Notes: generated by a model not told the origin, from the sequence alone. A stretch of 64,000 nt of DNA from Nonomuraea sediminis (GCF_018531495.1 NZ_JAHDTI010000004.1:1-64000); one strand, 5' to 3'; positions 1 to 9,390 are shown, numbered from the stretch's first letter. A program made the numbers and translations.

Positions 1-299
1 CCGCGCTTACGCCACGTCGGCTTGCGGTGGGTCTTGCCGAAGAAGTTCGCCATGGCCTGCGCGAAGTCCTTCAGGGCTTGCTGTTGGACGGTGATCGACC
101 CGGCTCGCAGCCATTCGTTGTCTGCTCACGCTTCGGTCAACTGGCGGCACTGCTCCGCGAACCCGGGCGCGGACTTCAGGCCTGGACGCCAGTGGGCGTG
201 CTGCTCAACCGCGAGGTTCCACACAAAACGCGCATGCCCGCAATGCTCCAGCAGCACCCGCTCCTGGACAGGCGAGGGCTGGAGCCGGTAGCGGGACAT
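1..299 (-). pseudogene. tnpB/OrfB-type transposase, 5' part, in-frame nonsense codon
   Basis: Reading from the ATG at 299, the first 57 residues look like the N-terminus of an IS605/IS607-type OrfB (TnpB) protein: it begins MSRYRLQPSPVQERVLLEH and contains CGHARFVWNLAVEQH, typical of the N-terminal helix-turn-helix. The frame is interrupted by TGA at 126-128. Beyond it the same frame continues with family-like sequence (NEWLRAGSITVQQQALKDF, then THRKPTWRKRG) to the window edge. So this is one gene with a nonsense codon, possibly CGA changed to TGA, not two genes. The 3' part, with the catalytic RuvC-like domain, lies outside the window. No tnpA is visible. Confidence 0.8.
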
Positions 300-726
300 G
301 CCGATCAACCTACCGATCAACACCGACAAAACCGGGAGACCGCAGTGTCCGACCGTTCCGGCTTTCCTCCCCGCCCTAAAGGATGGGGCATCCAGCCTGT
401 GAGTATCCGGTGAACCCGGGGGCCCGTCCCGGCGCCTTGGGACACGACGAGCCCAGGTCGCGTCGTACCAGCCGCCTTCGCCCAGGGGTACCGCCTGGGC
501 CAGGACGGCTTGGTCGCCGTACTGGGGCGCCGTGTTTCGCCGTACGGCGTCCCGCCGACACGGCGCTCTGGAGGGGTGGTCCCGGGGGCGCGTGGGAGCC
601 TGGCGCTCTGAGGGCTGGGTTCCGGGGGCGTCTGGGGGTCCGGTGGTCTGAGGGCTGGCTTGGGGTGGCGTTCTGGGAGTTGGCGCGAGGGCCATACACA
701 CGCGACGCGTATACCTGCGACGCAGG
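300..726. other. Non-coding stretch upstream of the tnpB remnant
   Basis: I find no convincing gene here. The stretch is G-rich and contains an imperfect direct repeat built on CTGAGGGCTGG (near 607 and 647) and a short palindromic patch around CGCCGTACGGCG (539-550). It may include the left end of the IS605-like element. That is inference from position only. Confidence 0.4.
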
Positions 727-1146
727 TCAGGGTTGGACGGCGCCCAGGAGTTGGAGGATCTCGTGGGGGAGTTTGTGTTCGGCGGCGGTGCGGAACTGGG
801 TGTAGCACTCGCCCTGGGACGACACCGTGCCGGCGCCCTTCATGCACTCCTGGTAGGCCGAGTACTCGTCCATGAGGTAGAGCTGGAGGCCGGTGGCCAT
901 GCCCGACAGGGTGAGCGCGACGACCGCGATGACGATGCCGCCGACCGCCATGCCGGTGGTGCGGCCCGCCGAACGCAGCAGGGGGACGGCGCGGACCCCG
1001 GCGACCAGGGCGAACAGTGACATCACCAGGCCCGCGAGGGGCAGCATGAACGTCATGGCCAGTGCAGCGACGGACAGCCAGATGGCGCGGCGGCCCGCGG
1101 AGTCCGCCGGTTGCTGGCCGGTCGGCGCGGGCACCGGTGTCGACAC
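727..1146 (-). CDS. Small integral membrane protein (DUF4190-like)
   Basis: A 139-residue protein with a short Pro-rich N-terminus and two hydrophobic segments (about residues 23-48 and 62-88, the second rich in Gly/Ala/Val). A soluble tail follows with two Cys, in YQECMKG and GECYTQF. The layout resembles DUF4190-type actinobacterial membrane proteins, but the function is unknown. The GTG start at 1146 has a strong AGGAGG five bases upstream. It is transcribed divergently from purN across about 75 bp. Confidence 0.75.
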   Translation of the reverse strand: MSTPVPAPTGQQPADSAGRRAIWLSVAALAMTFMLPLAGLVMSLFALVAGVRAVPLLRSAGRTTGMAVGGIVIAVVALTLSGMATGLQLYLMDEYSAYQECMKGAGTVSSQGECYTQFRTAAEHKLPHEILQLLGAVQP

Positions 1147-1220
1147 CTGACCTCCTCTGCGTGGCCGTCCGGGGAACAGATAACCTGGCTACCCACCCCG
1201 GCTTCCGAATTGGAGTGTGC

Positions 1221-1850
1221 GTGTCTAAGGCTGGGCGGCTCGTCGTCCTTGTCTCCGGCTCTGGAACCAACCTACAGGCCCTGCTCGATGCTGCCGCCGA
1301 TCCGAAGTTCGGGGCGAACGTCGTGGCGGTGGGCGCCGACAGGGACGGCATCGAGGGGTTGGCCAGGGCCACGAGGGCTGGTGTCCCGACATTTGTTGAA
1401 AAGCTTCGCGACCATCCCTCCCGCCAAGCCTGGGATGCCGCGATAGCGGCAAAAATCGCGAAGTATGAACCCGATCTGGTGGTCTCCGCCGGGTTCATGA
1501 AGATCCTCGGCACGCCCACGCTGGAGCGGTTCACCGTACTGAACACCCACCCGGCGCTCCTGCCGTCGTTCCCCGGCGCTCACGGGGTGCGCGACGCCCT
1601 GGCTCACGGTGTCAAGGTCACCGGCTGCACGGTGATGCTGGCGGACGCGGGCGTCGACACCGGGCCCATCGTCGCTCAGGAGGCGGTAGCCGTACTGCCC
1701 GACGATGACGAGGCGACCCTGCACGAGCGCATCAAGACCGTCGAGCGCAGCCTGCTCGTCGAGATCGTCGGCCGGATGGCCCGAGAGGGCTGGTCGGTCA
1801 TCGGACGCACGGTCCGTATCGGCAACCAATCAGAAGGGGAATCCAAGTGA
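1221..1850 (+). CDS. purN: Phosphoribosylglycinamide formyltransferase
   Basis: PurN transfers the formyl group from 10-formyl-THF to GAR, the third step of de novo purine synthesis in the cytoplasm. The 209 residues show the phosphate-binding loop LVSGSGTNLQALLDA near the N-terminus, and the HPALLPSFPGAHG motif with the catalytic His, followed by VDTGPIVAQ, in the C-terminal half. I chose GTG at 1221 because GGAG sits five bases upstream. A GTG at 1215 is also possible. The stop overlaps the purH start as GTGA, so the two are translationally coupled. Confidence 0.95.
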   Translation: MSKAGRLVVLVSGSGTNLQALLDAAADPKFGANVVAVGADRDGIEGLARATRAGVPTFVEKLRDHPSRQAWDAAIAAKIAKYEPDLVVSAGFMKILGTPTLERFTVLNTHPALLPSFPGAHGVRDALAHGVKVTGCTVMLADAGVDTGPIVAQEAVAVLPDDDEATLHERIKTVERSLLVEIVGRMAREGWSVIGRTVRIGNQSEGESK

Positions 1851-3379
1851 CTCGCATCGCCATCCGGCGCGCGCTGATCGCGGTGTACGACAAGTCGGGC
1901 CTGGAGCAGCTGGCCCGAGGGCTCGACGCGGCGGGCGTCGAGCTCGTGTCGACCGGCGGTACGGCTGCCGCCATCTCGTCCTTCGGGATCCCCGTGACCA
2001 AGGTCGAGCAGCTCACCGGCTTCCCCGAGTGCCTGGACGGCCGGGTCAAGACGCTGCACCCGCGCGTGCACGCGGGCCTGCTGGCCGACCTGACCAAGCC
2101 GTCGCACGTGGCCCAGCTGGAGGAGCTGGAGATCGACCCGTTCCAGCTGGTGGTGGTCAACCTCTACCCGTTCGAGGAGACGGTGGCCTCGGGCGCGTCC
2201 GACGCCGAGTGCGTGGAGCAGATCGACATCGGCGGCCCGGCGATGATCCGCGGCGCGGCCAAGAACCACAGCACCTGCGCGGTCGTGGTGGACCCGAGCC
2301 GCTACGCCGACGTGCTCGCCGCGGTCGGCGAGGGCGGGTTCACGCTGGAGGACCGCAAGGGCCTGGCGGGCATCGCCTACGCGCACACCGCGGCCTACGA
2401 CGTGGCGGTGGCCAACTGGTTCTCGCAGAAGTACACCGGGGACGAGTCCTTCCTGGGCGCGGCCCGCACCCGCAAGGCCGTCCTGCGCTACGGCGAGAAC
2501 CCGCACCAGGCCGCCGCGCTGTACACCGACGGCAGGGGCGGCCTGGCCGAGGCCGAGCAGCTGCACGGCAAGGAGATGTCCTACAACAATTACCTCGACT
2601 CCGACGCGGCCTGGCGCGCGGCGTGGGACTTCGAGCAGCCCTGCGTGGCGATCATCAAGCACCAGAACCCGTGCGGCATCGCGGTGGGCGCCGACGTGGC
2701 CGAGGCCCACCGCAAGGCGCACGCCTGCGACCCGGTCTCCGCCTACGGCGGCGTGATCGCGGTCAACGGCGAGGTGACGCAGGAGCTGGCCGCCCAGATC
2801 GCCGACGTGTTCACCGAGGTCGTCATCGCGCCCTCCTACAGCGCGCAAGCGCTCGAGACGCTGACGGCCAAGAAGAACCTGCGGCTGCTGGTGTGCCCGA
2901 CGCCGCCGCGCGAGGCGTCCGAGTTCCGCCGCGTCGACGGCGGCCTGCTGGTGCAGCAGGTCGACCGCGTGGACGCGCCCGGCGACTCGCCAGAGGCATG
3001 GGAGCACAAGGCTGGTCCGCAAGCCACGCCCGAACAACTGAAAGACCTCGAGTTCGCCTGGCGGGCGTCCAGGTCGGTGAAGTCCAACGCGATCCTGCTG
3101 GCCAGCGACGGCGCGACGGTGGGCGTCGGGATGGGCCAGGTCAACCGGGTCGACTCGTGCAGGCTCGCGGTGACGCGGGCAGGTGAGCGGGCCGAGGGGT
3201 CGGTGGCGGCGTCCGACGCGTTCTTCCCGTTCGCCGACGGGCCGCAGGTGCTCATCGAGGCGGGCGTGAAGGCCATCGTGGAGCCCGGCGGCTCGATCCG
3301 TGACCAGGAGACGATCGACGCGGCCGAGAAGGCGGGCGTGACGCTCTACTTCACCGGAACGCGCCACTTCTTCCACTAG
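1847..3379 (+). CDS. purH: Bifunctional AICAR formyltransferase / IMP cyclohydrolase
   Basis: Catalyses the last two steps to IMP. The N-terminal MGS-like cyclohydrolase domain (about 1-150) has ALIAVYDKSGLEQLARGL, STGGTA and GRVKTLHPRVHAGLL. The C-terminal AICAR transformylase domain carries the Lys-His pair in IIKHQNPCG near residue 270, then DPVSAYGGVIAVN and KSNAILLA. At 510 residues it has normal family length. The GTG start overlaps the purN stop, making a purNH operon. The protein ends in RHFFH, as expected for PurH. Confidence 0.97.
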   Translation: MTRIAIRRALIAVYDKSGLEQLARGLDAAGVELVSTGGTAAAISSFGIPVTKVEQLTGFPECLDGRVKTLHPRVHAGLLADLTKPSHVAQLEELEIDPFQLVVVNLYPFEETVASGASDAECVEQIDIGGPAMIRGAAKNHSTCAVVVDPSRYADVLAAVGEGGFTLEDRKGLAGIAYAHTAAYDVAVANWFSQKYTGDESFLGAARTRKAVLRYGENPHQAAALYTDGRGGLAEAEQLHGKEMSYNNYLDSDAAWRAAWDFEQPCVAIIKHQNPCGIAVGADVAEAHRKAHACDPVSAYGGVIAVNGEVTQELAAQIADVFTEVVIAPSYSAQALETLTAKKNLRLLVCPTPPREASEFRRVDGGLLVQQVDRVDAPGDSPEAWEHKAGPQATPEQLKDLEFAWRASRSVKSNAILLASDGATVGVGMGQVNRVDSCRLAVTRAGERAEGSVAASDAFFPFADGPQVLIEAGVKAIVEPGGSIRDQETIDAAEKAGVTLYFTGTRHFFH

Positions 3380-3431
3380 AACCGGGTTAACCTGTGTGCC
3401 TTGGTGCCCGATTCTTCCCCCGGAGTCCGCA

Positions 3432-3596
3432 TTGCTTGACCTGATCCTGCACGCGTTCGTGACCATGAACGGCTTTGCCACGCATCCGGTGATGCTGGTG
3501 GTGCTCGCCCTGCTCGGCGCCTTCGCGGGCGCCAAGGCGGTGGAGAAGATCCCGTTCACGCGCAGGATCATCGAGCGCCGCGAGGCTCAGGAGTGA
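3432..3596 (+). CDS. Small single-pass membrane protein after purH
   Basis: A 54-residue hydrophobic protein with a membrane segment around HPVMLVVLALLGAFAGAKAV and a charged C-terminal tail (RRIIERREAQE), so the tail is probably cytoplasmic. I chose TTG at 3432 because GGAG at 3422-3425 is correctly spaced. A GTG at 3396 in the same frame would add 12 residues but has no visible ribosome site. It probably belongs to the purNH transcript (52 bp downstream). Its 3' end overlaps the convergent ROK kinase gene by 10 bp. Function unknown. Confidence 0.6.
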   Translation: MLDLILHAFVTMNGFATHPVMLVVLALLGAFAGAKAVEKIPFTRRIIERREAQE

Positions 3597-4492
3597 TCCC
3601 AGGCCAGCTTGGCCGCACCGGCCAGGCTGGCCTGCACGCCCAGCGTGCTCGGGTGCACCCGCACCGCCCGCACGAAGGCCAGCCCGCCGATCTCGTCGAG
3701 CGCCTTGGCCAGCGGGCCGAACAGCACGGGCCCCGCCGCTGACACGCCGCCGCCGATGACCACGTCGGTCACCTCGGTGGCCGCCGCGGTGGAGGCGATC
3801 ATCGCGGCCAGCGCCCTGGTGCCGCGCTCGAACGCGGCCACCGCGACCGCGTCCCCCGCCTTGGCGTCCCTGGCCAGGGCTCTGGCGTCGGGGGTGCCCG
3901 AGGGCTGCCAGCCGTTCTCCCCGGCCCAGCGGGCGAGGTTCGGTCCGCTGGCGTAGCGCTCGACGCAGCCTCTGCCGCCGCACTCGCACGTCTCGCCGTA
4001 CGGGTCCACGCACATGTGGCCGACGTGGCCCGCGTTGCCGTTCGGGCCGAGCAGCGGCACGCCGTCGAACACCAGGCCGCCGCCGATGCCGGTGGAGACC
4101 ACGATCCCGAGCAGCGCCGCGCTGCCGCGCCCCGCGCCGAGCCAGTGCTCGCCGAGTGCGAAGACCTGGGCGTCGCCGGCCAGCACGGCCGGCAGCCCGG
4201 TCAGCTCGCGCACCCGGTCGCGCAGCGGGAAGCCGCGCCAGCTCGGCATGTTCACCGGGCTGACGGTGCCGAGCGCCAGGTCGAGCGGCCCGGCGCAGCC
4301 GATGCCGACGGCCACGGGCGCGGGCCCGTCGGCGGTCACCTCGGCGATGAGTCCGGCCAGGGCGTCGATGACGTCCTGCTGGGGAGTGGGCCGCGTGCCT
4401 GAGCGCAGTACGGAACCCGAGCCGTCCACCAGCGCGGCGGCCAGCTTGGTCCCTCCGATGTCGATGGCGAGGACGCAGTTCATCGGTGGCAT
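3587..4492 (-). CDS. ROK-family sugar kinase
   Basis: A cytoplasmic ATP-dependent sugar kinase of the ROK family. The phosphate motif AIDIGGTKLAAALVDG lies at the N-terminus, VSTGIGGGLVFDG in the middle, and the zinc motif CECGGRGCVERYASG in the expected place. The usual Glu of the sugar-contacting GE-x-GH motif is not obvious (GHVGHM is seen). At 301 residues its length is normal. The ATG at 4492 shares its A with the TGA of the upstream gene. A second ATG at 4483 is also possible. Being last in an operon with an alpha-mannosidase, it could be a mannokinase or glucokinase; the substrate is inference. Confidence 0.88.
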   Translation of the reverse strand: MPPMNCVLAIDIGGTKLAAALVDGSGSVLRSGTRPTPQQDVIDALAGLIAEVTADGPAPVAVGIGCAGPLDLALGTVSPVNMPSWRGFPLRDRVRELTGLPAVLAGDAQVFALGEHWLGAGRGSAALLGIVVSTGIGGGLVFDGVPLLGPNGNAGHVGHMCVDPYGETCECGGRGCVERYASGPNLARWAGENGWQPSGTPDARALARDAKAGDAVAVAAFERGTRALAAMIASTAAATEVTDVVIGGGVSAAGPVLFGPLAKALDEIGGLAFVRAVRVHPSTLGVQASLAGAAKLAWDHS

Positions 4493-5220
4493 CAGTGTTT
4501 GTGGTGGTTGTCGGGTTGGCGGGGGTCGCCGGGATGTTCCAGCCCCGGCACGAGCTCGACCTTCTCGGCGCGCAGCCGGTCCAGCCACTGCGCGAAGGCC
4601 CGCCTGCGCGCGGGCCCGACCAGGTCGGGCGCCTCGCGCCGCGGGTCTGGCGCGGGCTCGGCGGTCGCGACGTGCCAGCCGAGCGCGTCCCGCACAGGTC
4701 CCGCGAGCTGTCCGTACGGCTGCCGCCGCAGCGCGGCGGCGATCGCGGAGGGCAGCGAGCCGAGCTCGATCGCGCCCAGGGGTTCGAGGTCCTGTACGGT
4801 CGCCCGCCCGGCAGCCACCGAGTCCGGAAATATCCGGTGCCGGACGAAGAACCGGGCAACGGCCTGCGCCGCGGGAGCGGCCCGCCACCCGGACGGGATC
4901 TCGGCGGAGGCCGTGACGTGCTCGTACATGGCTCGCACCCAGGGGCTCCCGTTGTAGGCCGCGGCGTTGATGGAGCCCAGCTCGACCGCGGCCACCCGGT
5001 CGAGCGGCCCCCCCTCCACCGGAGCCAGCCCCAGCGCGACCGCCTCGGCGGCGCACAGCTCCTCGGTCAGGATGACCTGCGTCATCCACCGATGCATCTG
5101 CCGGTCCTCCGAGCTGCCCGGCGCGGGGAGCGCGGCCCGCAGCGGCCCGTCCCGCAGCTCGCGCACGCGCCGGTCGAGCAGTTCCCTGGACACCGGGTGC
5201 CCGCTTACGAGCCCGATCAC
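4492..5220 (-). CDS. PpiC/SurA-N-like protein of unknown function (possibly DUF7158)
   Basis: A 242-residue protein, probably cytoplasmic, since it has no signal peptide. The first 60 residues (VIGLVSGHPVSRELLDRRV, then RWMTQVILTEELCAAEA) resemble the N-terminal helical region of SurA/PpiC-type proteins. The far C-terminus is conserved-looking (AQWLDRLRAEKVELVPG, then EHPGDPRQPDN and HKH). I recall this family sitting beside GH38 mannosidases in actinomycetes, but know no function. The GTG start at 5220 overlaps the GH38 stop (GTGA) and the stop overlaps the kinase start, so all three genes are coupled. Confidence 0.7.
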   Translation of the reverse strand: MIGLVSGHPVSRELLDRRVRELRDGPLRAALPAPGSSEDRQMHRWMTQVILTEELCAAEAVALGLAPVEGGPLDRVAAVELGSINAAAYNGSPWVRAMYEHVTASAEIPSGWRAAPAAQAVARFFVRHRIFPDSVAAGRATVQDLEPLGAIELGSLPSAIAAALRRQPYGQLAGPVRDALGWHVATAEPAPDPRREAPDLVGPARRRAFAQWLDRLRAEKVELVPGLEHPGDPRQPDNHHKH

Positions 5221-8200
5221 CGTGCCACCTCCAGGCGTACCGCGGGGGCGTACTGACAGCGGCCGAACCACATCACCTTGGCCAGCGCCCACGCGTGACC
5301 GGGGGAGGCGTCCGGCGGCACCTCGACGGGGAACTCCACGTCGGCGCTCTCCCCGGGAGCCAGGGTGAAGCCCCTGATGACGTCGGGAAGCAGGTCCCAC
5401 GTCCCCCAGGGGGAGGCCAGCTGGGCCTCGCCGCGGATCTCGCCGGCGGTCGTGTTGGCCAGCCGTACCACGACCGCGGAACGGTCACCGGGACGCAGGG
5501 ACAGCGAGTCCGAGCCGACGCCCACCGTGAGACCCGTGGGCCGGCCCTCGGTCGCGGTGGTGCCGTTGTAGCCCTCGTCCTCGGGCCGGCCGGGCACGGG
5601 CAGCTCGGGCGCCTCGCCCAGGGCGACGGTCGCCACGTCCTCGACGATCTGGTCGCCCACCCGGACCGAGGCCGACACGAAGTGCAGGCCCTGACCGGGA
5701 GCGGGCGTCACGGTGACGGGGAAGCGCAGGTGGCCGCCCGCCTCGACGCGGAAGGCGCGTGCACCCGGTGTGGCCGTCCACCCGTCGGGGACGCGCAGGT
5801 CGACCACGCCCTCGAACTCCTGGACCGAGGAGACCACGACCTCGAACTCGGCCGGACCGTCCACGACCAGCCCCGGCGTGATGGCCACCGAGACCGGCAG
5901 GTAGCCGAGCGGCGCCGGGCCCTTGTTGTGCAGCCAGTAGCGGCTGTAGACGGGCTGCGCGATCTCAGCCGTGGCCCCGAGCTCGGCCCCCGTGGGCTCC
6001 GCGGAGGGGGCGACGAACGTGGCCACCTCCGACCCGGCCAGGTCCAACGAGGCGACCGGCTCGCCGGGCACCTCGAGCAGGTCCGCGTGACGCAGGCCGT
6101 CCACCGGCAGCACGGGGGACTCCAGCACGGCACTGGACCCGAGCCCGGTCGACTCCACGAGCCGGAGCGTGACGCCGTCGCCCGGGCCGGAATCACCATG
6201 GGCCAGCGGGTTCCCGGCGGCCTTGAGCGTGCCGAGCAGCACGTCGCGGGCCGGCTCCACGCGCAGCAGCGAGTGCGTCCCCGGCAGCGACCCGCCGGGA
6301 CCGTCCACCGCCCTGGGCAGCAGCGGCGTGGTGAACTCCTGCCCGGCCGCGGGCAGCCGCAGCGCCCGCCAGTCGCCCTGCCCGCCGGCCAGCGCGTAGG
6401 AGAACTCGTGCGTCCAGTGCTGCAGCTGGAATCCGGACCCGTCGGGCGTGGTGCGCTTCGGCGGGTCCAGCCAGACCCCCGACGGCCAGCCGGTGCACGA
6501 CCGCATCAGCGACAGGTGCAGCGCTCCTGATGGATCGACCGCGAATCCGGGCAGCCCGTAGGCCAGCAGCGCCACGGTCCGGTCCGCCAGGGCCTCGCCG
6601 CCCACCGGGCACACCGCCGCGATCACCGCGTCCGCCAGGTCCTCGACCAGCTCGGAGACGGGCCCCGCGACGATCAGGGCCGGCAGCGCCCGCACGTCGC
6701 GCAGGTCCGCGCCGGGCTGCCACACCTCGGCCAGCGGCCGGTCGGCGGGCACCCAGACCCGGGGCACGCCCGACTTCAGCGCGTCCAGGTAGGCGGGATC
6801 GCTGCGGGAGAGCACCTCGGCGGCCAGCGGGTTGTCGTCGGGCCCGCCCAGGATGATCCGCACGTCCGGCAGGTTGGAGTCGACGTCCAGCCAGCCGTAC
6901 CGCGAGCCGGCGGCCGTCGAGGTGGTCGCCGTGACGCCCGCCCTGGCCAGCGCCACCACCAGGTCGCGGGCGCCGGGCGCGTCCTGCGGGGAGGGGACGA
7001 CGACCTCGGCCACGCCCAGCGCCCGCGCGCCCGCCTCGCCCAGGTCGACCCGCGCCGTGGCCGACAGCCCGAACCAGGTGTTGGCCGGGTTGTCCAGCGT
7101 CCACGGATGCTCGGCGGAGTCGGCGTCCGGCAGCGCGAACCCGCGCCCGACCACGGCCCCCGCCACGTCCGACACGGGCAGCGCCCCCGCCACCTGGGCG
7201 GGGAACCGCACCCGCAGCAGCCGGTCCTGCCCCGTGTAGTCGATCACCCGGGTCGTGAACTCCACCCGGTCGGAACCCGCGAGCAGCGTGACGATCTGCT
7301 CGTAGTCGATCTCACCCACGGTGCCGCTGATCACCAGCCGCTGCCCGACAGGGCTCTCATAGGCCCTTACGGCTACCGCCGCCGCCTCACCCGAGCCGAC
7401 GGCCTCGCCGGTCGGCATGAGGTGCCACGGTCCCTCGCCCATGTCCGGGTGCGCCGGGTACTCCGCGTACAGGCGCAGCTCGTTGCCGAGCCCGGTGAGC
7501 ACCTCCGTGCCGGAGGCCAGGTCGTAGACGGACTCCAGCGCCCCGCCCCGGGCCGGGTCGGCGGTCACGCGCCAGCGCTCGTTCTCGATCCGGGTCCCGT
7601 CCAGGGGGGACCACGCGGGCACCGGTCCCTCGACCACCCGGTAGGTACGCCAGCCCAGCGAGGGCACGTCGCGGGCGACGAACACCAGCGTCCCGTCCTC
7701 GTCCACGGCGGGGACGTCCGCCAGCCGCTGCCCGGGCGCCAGCCGTACCCGGACCAGGCCGTCGCGGTCGAAGGGGAGCGTGTTGGTGACCACCACGCTG
7801 TGGCCGTCCACCGCCACCTGGCCGGTCAGCGCGTCGAGCGCGCGGTCGCGGGCGTCGGCGGCCAGGTCGTAGGCCTCCCGCCAGCCGGTCAGCAGGTCCA
7901 GGTAGACCTGGTCGGACTCCGAGCCGGTGATCGCGTCGTGGTGCGCGCCGTAGGCCAGCTGCCGCCAGACCTTGTCCAGCGCGGTGTGCGGGAACCTGCC
8001 CAGGCCCAGGAGTTGGGCGAAGGTCGACAGCCGTTCGGCGTCGAGCGCGGCCACCTCGGCGGCGCGCTGTGCCTGCTTGGTGTCGATGTAGGAGACGTCC
8101 TTGCCGGTGTAGATGGGGTTCATGTCCCGCGACTGCGGGCTGAACGCCGACAGCTCGGACCTGACCGCGTCGAGGAAGTCCTTGGTCGTGGCGCACACGA

Positions 8201-9299
8201 ACCGGGGCCACACGTAGCGGGCCGCCCAGGACCTGTGCAGCTCGGTGACCCACTTGTTGGGCGGGGTGTAGTCGGTGCCGACGGGCAGCAGGAGGTTCTT
8301 CGAGGCCGCCACCGGCTTCAACGACCTGTACAGGTCGTAGACCGCCTGCGAGGCCTCCTCCAGCGTGGGCGAGGAGTCCATCCACCACCCGGCCGAGTAG
8401 TGCGCGGGCATGTAGTGCGTGAGCACGCCGAGCCCCGACGGCGAGATCCACTCGAACTCGCTGGGGAACTGCATGACGGAGGCGTCGTTCTTGGCCTCCT
8501 TGAAGTTCTTGTGGATCGGGCCCCACTGGTGGAACGGCCCGCGCGCCCAGGCGCTGCCCGTCAGCCCGGCCGCCGCCAGGTAGCCGGGGAACTGCGGGTC
8601 GTGCCCGAAGACGTCCAGCTGCCAGGCGGTGCGCGGGTCGCCGCCGAGGATGTCGCGCTGGTAGCCGATGCCGTAGACGATGTTGCGGATCGTGGTCTCG
8701 GCGCCGGTCAGGTTCGTGTTCGGCTCGTTGTAGGTGCCGCCGATCAGCTCGACCCGGCCCTCCGCCAGCAGGCGGCGCAGGTCGGCGCGGCGCTCGGGGT
8801 GGGTGTCGAAGAACGGCTTGAGGTAGTCGATCTCGGCCAGCACGAAGCGGTAGTCCGGGTCGCGCAGCGCCAGCTCCAGATGGGCCTCGACCAGGGCGAA
8901 CGCGTTGCGCTCCCACAGCGGCCTGGTCGTGGAGTCGCTGGAGAGGAACTCCCACGGGCTGGTGTAGGCCGCCTGGGTGTTCCACCAGACCGGGTCGTAG
9001 TGGAAGTGGGAGACCATGTGCATGGTCCAGCCGGGCTCCTCGGCCGTGACCTCGACGGCCAGTTCCTCCTCGCCGAGCACGACCACGCAGGGGATCACGG
9101 TGCCCGGCGGCGCGTCGATGTCCAGCGGGATCTCGACGACCCCCTCGGCGGCGGTGACGGGCGCGGCCTGCCGTACCCCTCTGACCTGGAGGGGAAGCTC
9201 CTCACCCGCGGCGACCGTCACTTTGAGGACCTGGTACGGCCGAGCCTCCGAGCCCACGAACAGGTCGGTCGACTCCGCTGACAACAGGCGAGCTGGCAA
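5217..9299 (-). CDS. GH38 alpha-mannosidase with C-terminal NEW3-like region
   Basis: A 1360-residue glycoside hydrolase family 38 enzyme releasing alpha-linked mannose. Near residue 96 the zinc-ligand motif HFHYDPVWWNTQ is seen. Near residue 226 WQLDVFGHDPQF carries the nucleophile Asp. The mid domain has AYGAHHDAITGSESDQ, as in other bacterial members. The last ~400 residues are beta-rich, with Ig-like NEW3-type segments. No signal peptide is visible, so it may act on imported oligosaccharide. I chose TTG at 9299 because GAGGAG lies five bases upstream. GTG at 9338 would add 13 residues. It is the first gene of the coupled three-gene operon. Confidence 0.92.
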   Translation of the reverse strand: MPARLLSAESTDLFVGSEARPYQVLKVTVAAGEELPLQVRGVRQAAPVTAAEGVVEIPLDIDAPPGTVIPCVVVLGEEELAVEVTAEEPGWTMHMVSHFHYDPVWWNTQAAYTSPWEFLSSDSTTRPLWERNAFALVEAHLELALRDPDYRFVLAEIDYLKPFFDTHPERRADLRRLLAEGRVELIGGTYNEPNTNLTGAETTIRNIVYGIGYQRDILGGDPRTAWQLDVFGHDPQFPGYLAAAGLTGSAWARGPFHQWGPIHKNFKEAKNDASVMQFPSEFEWISPSGLGVLTHYMPAHYSAGWWMDSSPTLEEASQAVYDLYRSLKPVAASKNLLLPVGTDYTPPNKWVTELHRSWAARYVWPRFVCATTKDFLDAVRSELSAFSPQSRDMNPIYTGKDVSYIDTKQAQRAAEVAALDAERLSTFAQLLGLGRFPHTALDKVWRQLAYGAHHDAITGSESDQVYLDLLTGWREAYDLAADARDRALDALTGQVAVDGHSVVVTNTLPFDRDGLVRVRLAPGQRLADVPAVDEDGTLVFVARDVPSLGWRTYRVVEGPVPAWSPLDGTRIENERWRVTADPARGGALESVYDLASGTEVLTGLGNELRLYAEYPAHPDMGEGPWHLMPTGEAVGSGEAAAVAVRAYESPVGQRLVISGTVGEIDYEQIVTLLAGSDRVEFTTRVIDYTGQDRLLRVRFPAQVAGALPVSDVAGAVVGRGFALPDADSAEHPWTLDNPANTWFGLSATARVDLGEAGARALGVAEVVVPSPQDAPGARDLVVALARAGVTATTSTAAGSRYGWLDVDSNLPDVRIILGGPDDNPLAAEVLSRSDPAYLDALKSGVPRVWVPADRPLAEVWQPGADLRDVRALPALIVAGPVSELVEDLADAVIAAVCPVGGEALADRTVALLAYGLPGFAVDPSGALHLSLMRSCTGWPSGVWLDPPKRTTPDGSGFQLQHWTHEFSYALAGGQGDWRALRLPAAGQEFTTPLLPRAVDGPGGSLPGTHSLLRVEPARDVLLGTLKAAGNPLAHGDSGPGDGVTLRLVESTGLGSSAVLESPVLPVDGLRHADLLEVPGEPVASLDLAGSEVATFVAPSAEPTGAELGATAEIAQPVYSRYWLHNKGPAPLGYLPVSVAITPGLVVDGPAEFEVVVSSVQEFEGVVDLRVPDGWTATPGARAFRVEAGGHLRFPVTVTPAPGQGLHFVSASVRVGDQIVEDVATVALGEAPELPVPGRPEDEGYNGTTATEGRPTGLTVGVGSDSLSLRPGDRSAVVVRLANTTAGEIRGEAQLASPWGTWDLLPDVIRGFTLAPGESADVEFPVEVPPDASPGHAWALAKVMWFGRCQYAPAVRLEVAR

Positions 9300-9358
9300 G
9301 GGGACTCCTCGAAATGTCGCATTGCTGGCGAGCGTCACCCTATGCCGGTGAACCGTCC

Positions 9359-9390
9359 GATGACAACGATGTCAATTGATGGCCGTCATC
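9359..9390. promoter_or_regulatory. Candidate operator between the GH38 operon and folD
   Basis: The 143-bp divergent gap holds an inverted repeat, GATGAC (9359-9364) facing GTCATC (9385-9390), and an inner TCAATTGA palindrome whose centre is offset by 1 bp. It could bind a sugar-responsive repressor for the mannosidase operon. This rests on symmetry alone. Confidence 0.3.

Noticed and set aside
1676..3571. Very long minus-strand frames opposite purH, and similar ones opposite GH38, nucleoside permeases and other core genes
   Set aside because: They are mirror frames caused by high GC at third codon positions; their translations are rich in Arg, Gly, His and Val without any motif.
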